Positions 26,601 to 38,600 of a DNA stretch of 64,000 nt are shown piece by piece. Positions within the stretch are counted from its first letter, which is position 1. Every line of letters begins with the position of its first letter. Both the position numbers and the translations under genes were made by a program. The notes beneath the pieces were generated by a model, which saw only the letters and a list, made by a program, of their open reading frames with translations, made no database searches and was not told where the DNA came from. Origin of the DNA: Owenia fusiformis (Eukaryota; Annelida; Polychaeta; Sabellida; Oweniidae). The stretch covers positions 13,314,714-13,378,713 of the forward strand of contig CAIIXF020000007.1 in NCBI GenBank assembly GCA_903813345.2. Reading direction: 5' to 3'.

Positions 26601-29600
26601 TCATTATGTGCTTTGGTTATATACTTGAAGTAATGGGGAGCAAAGTCAAGGAAAGACTGCATCTCCAACTTTGACATACCTGTTCATTATGTGCTTTGGT
26701 TATATACTCGAAGTAATGGGGAGCAAAGTCAACGAAAGACTGCATCTCCAACTTTGACATACCTGTTCATTATGTGCTTTGATTATATACTTGAAGTAAT
26801 GGGGAGCAAAGTCAAGGAAAGACTGCATCTCCAACTTTGACATACCTGTTCATTAGTGCTTTGGTTCTATACTTGAAGTAATGGGGAGCAAAGTCAACGA
26901 AAGACTGCATCTCCAACTTTGACATACCTGTTCATTAGTGCTTTGGTTCTATACTTGAAGTAATCGGGAGCAAAGTCAAGGAAAGATTGCATCTCCAACT
27001 TTGACATACCTGTTCATTTTGTGCTTTGGTTATATACTTGAAGTAATGGGGAGCAAAGTCAAGGAAAGATTGCATCTCCAACTTTGACATACCTGTTCAT
27101 TTTGTGCTTGGATATATACTTGAAGTAATGGGGAGCAAAGTCAAGGAAAGACTGCTTCTCCAACTTTGGCATACCTGTTCATTATGGGCTTTGGTTATAT
27201 ACTTGAAGTAATGGGGAGCAAAGTCAAGGAAAGACTGCATCTCCAACTTTGACATACCTGTTCATTATGTGCTTTGGTTATATACTTGAAGTAATGGGGA
27301 GCAAAGTCAAGGAAAGACTGCATCTCCAACTTTGACATACCTGTTCATTATGTGCTTTGGTTATATACTTGAAGTAATGGGGAGCAAAGTCAAGGAAAGA
27401 CTGCATCTCCAACTTTGATATACCTGTTCATTATGTGCTTTGGTTATATACTTGAAGTAATGGGGAGCAAAGTCAAGGAAAGACTGCATCTCCAACTTTG
27501 ACATACCTGTTCATTATGTGCTTTGGTTATATACTTGAAGTAATGGGGAGCAAAGTCAAGGAAAGACTGCATCTCTAACTTTGACATACCTGTTCATTAT
27601 GTGCTTTGGTTATATACTTGAAGTAATGGGGAGCAAAGTCAAGAAAAGACTGCATCTCCAACTTTGACATACCTGTTCATTATGTGCTTTGGTTATATAC
27701 TTGAAGTAATCGGGAGCAAAGTCAGGAAAGACTGCATCTCTAACTTTGACACACCTGTTCATTATGTGCTTTGGTTATATACTTGAAGTAATGGGGAGCA
27801 AAGTCAAGGAAAGATTGCATCTCCAACTTTGACATACCTGTTCATTATGTGCTTTGGTTATATACTTGAAGTAATGGGGAGCAAAGTCAAGGAAAGACTG
27901 CATCTCTAACTTTGACATACCTGTTCATTTTGTGCTTGGATATATACTTGAAGTAATGGGGAGCAAAGTCAAGAAAAGACTGCATCTCCAACTTTGACAT
28001 ACCTGTTCATTATGTGCTTTGGTTATATACTTGAAGTAATGGGGAGCAAAGTCAAGGAAAGATTGCATCTCCAACTTTGACATACCTGTTCATTATGTGC
28101 TTTGATTATATACTTGAAGTAATGGGGAGCAAAGTCAAGGAAAGACTGCATCTCCAACTTTGACATACCTGTTCATTATGAGCTTTGGTTATATACTTGA
28201 AGTAATGGGGAGCAAAGTCAAGAAAAGATTGCATCTCCAACTTTGACATCTGCTTCAGAACAAATCTGTCATCTATGAAATAAATGTACAAAAATGTAAA
28301 AGATGTGAAAAGATTACATTTCCAGAACTTATAAAATCAAGTTAAGTACAATCATTAGTGAAGTGAGAACTTTAAGAGGTGATCCAGAGCCTGATTCAGG
28401 CTTAGATTTTAACAAATAAGAGGGTTTCTATAGAAGTTTATTGATAGTGAAGATATCTTTTCTAATTTTAGAGTATTTTATATATTAGAAGTTGTGTAAC
28501 TTTCATATCATATGATTTGTTCATTTTAGAATATTAACTATCTCACCCAGAGTTTTACAGAATGTTGACCCAGACTTCCCACCTCTCGCTAACCAATCAA
28601 AACACCTGGATAAGGACCTGATAAATATCTTTTCACCCGCAGGAAATATCAACTTCCTGAGTTGACGGAATTGCTCGGCATAGTAAACTTTGCAATAAAA
28701 CCTTGCACTCGTGTCAGAAAACTGAAGTTCAATATGGAGGTTTGTTTGGGGTTGACGACTGAAGCGATTGCGATCCGTATCACTGGCACTAAAGAAGCTG
28801 AAATCTGTGTCATCTGTAAAACAAATAATACAATGAATCAATCTTCAGTTTGTTTACAGGTATATCTATCAGACTTTTACATATCTAGCACTGTACCTTT
28901 AGCCAATCACTATCTAGATTGAGGTATTAACAATAAGTTCTCCGCCACTTACCCGTAAGGTCAACACTACCAGAATCATGACTTGGAACATATCTCACTG
29001 TTGTATCAGGGTCAGGAGTCCTCCCTGGTCTAATAGGACTCTTCTCTCTCTCCTTCTCCTTTGTTGAAGACCCCCTTAGGAAGGACAAAACACCCTTCTT
29101 ACCTACAAATGTTATAGTGTCAAATGTATATCTTATTAAGTTAAGATTGACTTGATGTATATCAAACTTAGAAATTGGCCAATAAATAATATCACCTTTA
29201 AATGTTTCAATCTCGAAAAGAGCAAAATCCTTTAAATCAGTCTTATATTGTACTTCTCCGTTGATATTTCAATATAATTATAGGCATTTCACGGATATCA
29301 TTATTCTGATACTCCAAGTATCTGATGCATCATAGATGTTCAGAAGGATACAGATAGAAAAGAAATAGGTTGCCACAATATGATTTCACAACTATTACCA
29401 AGATATATAAGAGCATGACCTACCAGTATCTCCTGCGTTGTCTATATTAGAGGACCCACTGTCAAGACTCAATGTATCAGCTCCTTTGGGCAGTTTAGTA
29501 GACAAACTGCTGTTATCTAATTGGCTCTTCAAACATTGTTGGAGTTCCTTAAGTTTCAGGTCATACTCATGGCAACTGAAACAGAGAACCAATTAAATCC

Positions 29601-32600
29601 TGGTTGATTCACCAGAGGGGTCATTCTATCAAGCTATCGCAAGCACGTCGCAAGCCTGCGATGTCGCAAGGGCCCTTTTTAGCGATTACGTCCTATTCAT
29701 CAATCTCGTGCGACTGCGATCGGTAGAATTTTCTGCGACGTCGCAGTGAAATACCCCTAAAATGGCCCAAATTTAAGCGACCGGTGGTACCCAGTGATTT
29801 TAATTCAAGAAAAAGATGTCTTAAATTAATTGAATTTCTTTATGAACTTATATAGAAATTCTAGGACGTATAGTTCGATATTCGATCCATGATATATTAA
29901 AATTGCAGAACATATGCATTATGTTTAACATGTTTGTGATGCTATCAAAAACAGCTAGTTTTCGGCCTGTATTTTTAAGTACTTCACCGTGTGACCGGTC
30001 GCAGTGATTGTGCGTTACACGTGGTTTGAACCCACGTGGCTGTGCCCACTCAGTATCCATATTGTCAATCTTGCATGACATATTAATCGTCTGCTGGCAG
30101 CATTTATTTGTTCAAAATGGCGCATCTGATGGTTGATTTCCCGTAATGCTTGAGCTCTGCGTAGAGAACGCTTATTTAGAGATCGTACAGATCCTCTTCA
30201 AATATACAATGATGTAGACCTTAATTTGCGATATCACATGCCTAGGTTAACTATTATAAAAGTACGAAATGATACAAGAGGATCTCGAAAGGATAACTAA
30301 CACGTGTACAAGCACGTGCACGTGGTAATCACTGCGACTGGTTGCAGGGACATCGCAGACTGCGATTTGTTACTGAATAGGTCGCAGTCGCAGTCCCTGC
30401 GACCTCACACGGTGGTCGCAGTGTCTGCGACGTCGCAGTGATTGCGATAGCTTGATGAATGACCCATCAGGAACACAAAACATTAGTAAACTAAAGTAAT
30501 ACTCAAGGATTGCAATAAAAAAAGTAGAAGCATAACACCACACATCCAAACTGTATATACTAACCTCAATGTGTATGCAATAATTGAACTAGGCTCCTGG
30601 TCATAAATCACAATGGGGACTTTTTTACATGGCTGCAAAAGATGGTGCTGGTCATCTGGGCTGCAAGAAGCATTTACAGACTTATAGATAACAAAATCAA
30701 TTTATCACTATAGTTAGGAATTCACATATTAAATTCATCCAATAAATTTTAATCTCTTCCAAATGACCATGTATTAAGTGTACAACTAGAACAGTAGATG
30801 TGCTTACAATGGACTGCTGAGGAGGTTGAATGTAGATGGTGTAAGGAAGTTGGACAGGAGACTCTGCATTGTTACTTTTTTTTCCTGTTTGGCAACTGGT
30901 TCTTCTTGGCCACGCCTTATATTTGAGTCAACTTGACCTACAACGTTAATAGCAATATTCAGTAACAGTTTCTTCCTGCGTGACCTTTTACTTGGGTCAG
31001 GTTGATCTATAAAGTTGGGGCACAGACTTGATAAAAGACAGCAATATAATAACATATGATATAATACAATATCATAGCATACTAGTATACTTTTCAAAAT
31101 CAGTTTTAAGATCAGTTGGAAGTGTGGAAGTATCCATAATGCTCAAACTCAAAACTTCCAAGAAACAGGCAATGAAATTTGAAAAGTCTAATTGATACTT
31201 TGAAATCTGCAATAAAAGGCAGGTCTGGATGAATAACTATCAAATTGAGATTATCTGAAAATGAACAAAGTGATCAATACTTTCAAATGGGCAATGAATA
31301 ACAGGAATGTGCTTTTCTTTTTAGATGATAACTAGCAGGAACATATTTCACAAAAGATGAAACAAAATGTTATAGTTATTTGGAACATATGATACAACTT
31401 TAATAGCTTACTTTACATATTAAAGAATTCAACAAAGACTTCAAACAACACATTAAAAACACACACTGTATTTATACGTATTTGATGCTGATGAGAAAAG
31501 AAAATGCAATCAACACTGAACTTCGTTTAATTATTTGAAACATATCGGTGAAAGAACCAAAACTGGCCAGAACTGTTTGAACAATGCATTTCAAAGTATT
31601 ACTTGTTGTACTTTTCATTACGCTTGTAGTAAACACTGACGCGAGAAAGAGGAAAAGAAAGAAGACTTCTGGACACCAGAATCCTGCATGCAAAAAATCA
31701 GACATCGAAAAACTTGTCACACAACTGAATGGCCTGAGAACTGACACCAAAGGTTGCTGCGTAAGAAGTGAGGAAGACGGTGCCCTACAAATCAACTTGC
31801 TAGAGATTAAGAATAATGTGACAAAGGCAAGTACAATCATTGAAGAAGTAAAAACTGATGTTGAAGAAATCCAAAATGACATGGAAAATATGAAAAATGA
31901 TGAAGAGATCAAAAATGACATCAAAGAAATCAAAAACAAGAATGAAGAGATGAAAAATGACATTGAAGATGTGAAAACTGAAATGTCCACAGTGAAAGAT
32001 CTCTTGGAAAGGATGCAGAGTTTGCTACCTAAATTGACAGGTAATCTAGCTAGCTAGACAATGTTGACAGAGATTGAACAAATCCCCAACAGAGCCTCTC
32101 AAATTGAGGAATTCGTTTTCCCCAGATTATCTTCCATATTCTACTAAAAAGTGTTGGATATTGACTTAAAATTATAACTTATCTTTTTAATTTCATGATA
32201 GATCGTCATTTTTTGTGTGAAAGATGTGTTAGCAAATTAGTAATTACATGTACTTACAACTAAATAATTAGTTGCCAGTAGCCATCGTAACAAAAAGGGG
32301 GGCAGGGGTCTCAGAATAATTACCAGAACAACGACAACGCCAAAGCGCAGCGAATCCCATCGAACAGAAATGGCTGGCATTTTTACAAACAAAACATAAA
32401 GCAAATATCATAAAATAACACCCATAAGAAAGGGCACCATTTTCAAATTGGTTGCTCACTAGCCAAGTTATCATCAGAAGAAGTAATATGCTTTTAAGTA
32501 GCCACATATAATTTTTTTTAAAAATCGCACACACATACATGTAAATACTGGCCATTTTTTAAAATGGCCGCCTACTACCCAAAATGTCATAAGACAGTAT

Positions 32601-35600
32601 GCAATCCTTAGGAGTATTCACATATCAAATATGAACAAAATCGCTCTACTACATTTTGAATTATAATAAAAAATGTAAAATAACACACATAAAAATGGTC
32701 GACTACTCCCCAAAGTTTTATTAGACAATATGCCATGCTTAAAGTATTCACATATCAAATAGGAACAAAATCGCTCCAATTCTTTTCGAGTTATAGTAAA
32801 AATGTAACAATGACAGCCATTTTTTAAAATGGCCACCTACTACGCGAAGTGTCATGAGACACTGTGCAAGGCTCATAAGTATTCACATATCAAATATGAA
32901 CAAAATCGCTCCACTACTTTTCGAGTTATAGTAAAAAACGGAGTCGGGGCAATCTGCGCGAGGTTCGGTTTTTACTTGGTTTGGTTTTTCCTTAAGGGAA
33001 GTACGTCACTCCCAAGAATCAAAGTGCTTTTCTGGCATCGGTTCGGTTTAAGTTTGTACAACAAACGTCTACAAATCTGGGACAGATTGATATTATGTCA
33101 TTACATTTGATTTTGGTACTTTTTGTTTTGACACGAAACAAAAATATTCCCGCAAAATATGGTGTATTATGGGTTAGGACTGCTGTGAAATAATGAACGT
33201 AAGTGACATCTATCTTAAATTAAATGTTCTTATTAAGTTACTCATCGCGCATGCGTCATAATAATTTGGACCAATTAAATTATTCGATTTAATAAGCATG
33301 CGCTAAAAACCGAACCAAAAAATGAAATCTCGCGCAGATTGCCTTTAGTGAAAAAATGGAAAAAAAGTAAAATAACACAAGTAAAAATGGCCGCCTACTA
33401 CCCAAAATGTCATTAGACATTGGGCCATGCTTAAAGTATTCACATACCAAATATGAACAAAATCACTCCACTACTTTTTGACTTACAGTAAAAAAGGGTT
33501 TGTAGAAAAAACTGGGTACCAGGTAGTAAATCCTCCATGCTGGGTACAAACTTGATACCTTTAATAAACTGGGTACCCAAAAAACGAAAAATACGAATAT
33601 ATAACATAATTAGATCATTAGAAAACGTGTAAGATTTGTTATGACTTTACAAAAATGTATGTAACTTCCTTCAAAATTTAGCTAGAAGCTTCAAATAAAA
33701 ATCATTTTAAGGCTCTTTTCTTTCTCTATCATCATGGCCATATTTTCATAGGGTTTGGTCAATAGAGAGGTTAAGCAAGACGATTTTTTGTGACGTGAAC
33801 CTCAAACGTAAACCTTTACGTTCCTGTTTACGTACTACAAAAGTGCTTTAAGCTGAGCACATAAGACGTAACGTAAACCTTAAAATGTTTTTTCCTTTTT
33901 CTTAGGTGCCGTTCGTATTATTTTCTAATTTAAAAGTATAAAATATTACTTTATTAACAAATTGATGAAAGGAGATGTTTCACTGGCAGTGGCAGTGTTT
34001 TATGACATCTTGAATCTTACAAAATACAATATGTTAATACAAGTTCAATGTCGTCTTCCATGTACATGTTGTCTCCATGCTGCTAAATTTAGTTGTTGAA
34101 CACAATATGTACTTTAGAATTAAGATGAGTTGAGATGTGAGCAAATGTCATGTATCTAATCTCATCAGAATTTACATATGAAATGGGTGACTCAATATTC
34201 AAGTTATATTTAATTAGATTGGACACAAATGATCTCGATATGTACATAGATTTGTGTCAAACATATTCATACATTTGACCTATATCATATTTATTTCGAT
34301 CGAACTGGATAAAATACTAAAAATCCTTTACGGAACGACCTACCTAGACTTTGATTTTTCTAGTTTGGATGTAAGTAAACTGGGAAATAAGTTGAACAAT
34401 CTGACGTCACATCCTGAGAAAAACCTGCGTGGGCCTTTCCGTTTGTGGTTTACGTTGTAAAAAGTAGTGTTGCTTAACCTCTTTATTAACACATGCAAAG
34501 TCACCAGTTAAACAGTTGTCATGTTGTCGCGTTGATGAATGGACTTCTCACATTGGATTTGATGACTTGCCAACTTGACCCTTGCAAAAAATGTCATTGA
34601 AAATGTGTTCTTTTAGTGATTTTGTTCCTTTTAGATGATTTTGGAGAAAATATTTTGCAATGTGTGAAAAGAATTTAAGCCCAAGACTCAATGCATTGTA
34701 GCTGCTTCATTCCACTCAGGCGTTGTTTCCTAAACTTTTTGGAGAGATTTGGAAACAACACCTTCTTGGTGTGATTCAGCAAACAATCCACCGAGTCCAG
34801 GGCTTAAATCCTTTAATCTTTACATTTAATCTTGACCTTGCAGCGGGAATACAAAGTTTAGGAAACAAAGCCTGAATATATTTTCAAAGAACCCTTTTGA
34901 AAGGGTCAAGATGTAATTTCTGTTTGTGTCAGTCAGCATCTTGGATTGTCACCTTGATAACCATACAACACTTACCATTTGACCTGCATAAGCATGTAGC
35001 TTGTTCTTCCCCATGAGACTTGGTTCATTTAGTGATTTCATAGAAAATAATTTGCAATGTTGGAAAAAGATTTAAGTCCAAGACTCAATGCATTGTGGCT
35101 CCAGGGCTCAAATCCTTTGATAATGCGATATGCAATTATGATATAGCTGCACAGTCATACAAAGATTTAAAAACACCTTCAAGAGGAATGATTCAGCACA
35201 CAATGTCCAGGGCTTAAATTCTTAAACCTAAAATAAAATTTCTACTTTTCCACTTTGATCAAGTGCTTAAAGGGAAAAGACCTTAGAAACATCTTAGAGC
35301 ACAAACAGTAATGAGGAAAACAAACTCCAAAAATAATCCAAACTATGATCTAAACAATGTCTAACTATCCCTGCCCTCTTATTCAAGCCAGTCTATATTT
35401 TTCAGCCACATATCCAAGGGACTGCAGTGATAATACAAGCTTAACTGGTGTAAGAACAATCCTACCAAAGGGACAAGATTCATTCAGAGTATACTGTAGT
35501 GGTGGGTGTGTCTACATGGCAAGGCGCTTTGATGGGAGTGTTGATTTCTAGAGGCTGGAATGAGTATCAATCAGGATTCGGTAACCCAGAAGGAGAATAT

Positions 35601-38600
35601 TTCATTGGCCTGGACAACCTTCATGGTTTATTAGAACAAGGGAACTACAAGCTACAAATATACATAACTATGTGGCCCCCAGAAAATGAAACGCGCCATG
35701 CCGAATATTCCATATTCAATGTGGGTGACGCAAAATCCAACTACAAACTGACAATTGGTGGATACAGTGGAGATGCAGGGAACTCTCTTGAATACAGCAA
35801 TGGTATGGCATTTACCACAAAGGACCGTGATCACGATACAGCAGGACGAGGGAACTGTGCAACAGCGCACCACGGGGCATGGTGGTATAGATTTTGTCAT
35901 CATTCAAATTTATTTGGTTTTTATAATGATGGTCCAAAATGCCCTGCCTATGCAGATTGTGTGGCATGGTTCTTTTGGCCAGACAAGATTAGTCTGCCAG
36001 ACAATTATTATTATTCTTTCAAAAAGGCTGACATGAAACTTTGTCCAATATAAGAATTGAGATGAAGGACTAAGAACTACTATACAATCGTTGAGGTTTT
36101 ACAAACACTTGAAATGGGAGATTTCTCTACTAACAAAAACAGTGAACAATTCTCTTTACAACAAATATATTTGTGTGACAACAAATAATCTTTGTCTCAT
36201 TGAATTCTAATAATCACTTTTTTGAGAACATTTAGACCTTGTGAACACTTTTGCCCTATATAAAGAATGTTCTCAATACATGTACCTTGTTTTACTGTTT
36301 TTTATCAAATATTTTAGTCTTTTATTTACTATAAGCCATCAAAAGCATAAAGCATGACTGTGTAAATAAATAGAAAACATCTAAAATCTATTACAATTGG
36401 GTCTAAACAGTCTAACACAAAAATCCAAATAAGAAAAATTCACTTGGTTGCCTATTTATTTACACAAAGCATACCTACACAAACCATCCTTCTAAAAGCC
36501 TTTGGCTAGCTTTGTAATTGGAAATAGATAACATGTTAAAGGAACTGGTTCAAAATAAAAAAGAATCTTTCCACATTAATCAACAATAAATAGTTTAATT
36601 AAGGAGAAGAACTGGGAAAAAAACTGGGAAAGTTCAAATAATCTAATGGAGGGTATGGTTGAACAAAAAGCAATGAGATGTCTATAATATGTATATCAGT
36701 ATTACATACATAGCGAAGCATTTGTATGGAAGCCAATATGAAAGTTAGCAGATTCCACCGTTATTACCCGATTATCCTGATATAGCTCCCTTCACCTCGT
36801 TTTGATATAAGATTTCTTTTAATGACCATGACAATATCACGACGTCATGTTTTATTGCGATCAAATTTTACTTGCACAGAGATGTGTGACGTCATTGATA
36901 CAAAGTAGCCATGGGGATAAAGGTATGTAATACATCAGTTATGTCACTATGACGTGAAATATGCCTTCGTTCTTGCCCAAATATAGAGCCTCCCAATACA
37001 TTTTTAATTTACTTTGTGTATAAATTAAATTATTTGCGATACTTTGACAAAACGATTAAAATTTCTCAATTAACAATTCAGCAATTCGGCTTCATTCTAT
37101 TATTGTATAGATAAAGGCATAGGGGATAGGTGCATTAATGCATCTATAATCAAGCATGAACTGAGAATGAATAATCTTTAAAAATTGCACCCTTCAAAGA
37201 CTGTGTCAAGATCCACGTACTTGTGTACGAGGTTTTTTATATAAAGCCAGACTGCGGATCAACAAAAATCATTTCGAGAAATCAAAGGCAGACATGTTCA
37301 ATCAAAATAACTCAAATTATTAACATTTCTGCAATTCCGGCTTTATTTTACGACATGAGAGATCCATAAATAAAGGCATATGGGTGCATTAATTCATCTA
37401 TAATTCATCATAAACTAAGATTAAATAATTCTTAAAATTGAACCCTTCAAGGACTGTATCATGTCCCACGTACATGGGTAGGTGGGTATCAGGTAGGAGG
37501 TATTTTATACAAAGCCCATAATCTATGAAATTCAATCTGGGTAATTCTTCAATATTTTGATCAAAACAGAATCCTTTGGAAAAACAAAATTGTGTATTCT
37601 GTCTTATTTCTATTACATTCCCTCTAATCTGAATTTGACCAAAGCTATAGAATGTGTGACAATGTCCATCTACATATAGATGATGTCAATATAGAATATG
37701 CAAGGCTTAGGGTATATAGCTCTAATTAACAAGAGGAATCAGTGTCACTTATCTTTACTTTGACATGTGCATGACTTACTATTATTTCCAGAATACAATG
37801 TTGCAATACTGTATCTATAGTGCAATGCTACAAACAAAACAGAATGTATCAAGCCTACTGGTTAATTTAACATCCCAACCAATATCACTGGGCCTAAAGG
37901 GAGTGGCTAAATCAAGACTTGATACATGAATAAGTTAGGAGGTTAAGAGAATAAGAAGAAATTTTTGACTCATCCAATCTCTTGTCATAAACCATATTCT
38001 CTCTAAAGAGTGCAACTCTAAATGCAACTGTCCTTACAAAAAGCACTATGTGTTTTTGGAGAGAATAGAGTATATGGACAACTTGGCAATTTCAAAAGTT
38101 TTATGCTCATATCTGAGATTCAAAGTAAATTATCAAGTTGACATTGTCATTTTTAGATTAAATGTATGCAATTTATCATTCTGAAGGATTTACTTGCTAT
38201 TATAGTAACAAGCTCGTAACCCCTTTTAATATTGCCATAATATTGTGAATTAAAGGTGAAAAGAAGAAAAAATAAGGATATAAACAACTTACAATGACAC
38301 TCAAATATCAAACACTTAACATCACATTTATTAGTTAATCAAGCAAAACAAATAAACTAAATAATTAATCAGCAGGATTTTACAAAATAAACAAAAATGT
38401 GGCACTTTACCTGGTTTTGGAGATCGTCTGCTTTCTCCCCATGACCTTGACCTTTTGTGACCTTTATCTTCTGCACTGAGGTGGCCCTCATCTGTGTTTG
38501 AACCATGTAGTGTGGTCTTAGTAAAGTGATCCTCATTTGTCACAATAGGATCATCATTTGATGCCTCTGTGTTCACAACAATAGGGGGCCCATCTAATGT

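Noticed and set aside
23371-28252. Possible CRISPR array or satellite of other origin
   Set aside because: Units are contiguous with no unique spacers, are clearly derived from a PIKFYVE exon and donor, and the DNA is eukaryotic.
30020-30036. tRNA T-arm-like hairpin CGTGG-TTTGAAC-CCACG
   Set aside because: No matching acceptor stem, anticodon arm or A box was found around it; it lies inside the Harbinger-like element.
31472-31990. 172-codon minus-strand frame with FISSFLFLISLMSFLISS repeats
   Set aside because: It is the antisense shadow of the coiled-coil exon at 31584-32040, whose signal peptide, donor and phase fit a real gene.
35499-35551. Start of the fibrinogen frame at the ATG at 35499 as a separate short gene
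   Set aside because: The codons before 35550 in that frame match nothing, while the other frame gives the conserved RRFDGSVDF. A frameshift explains both better.
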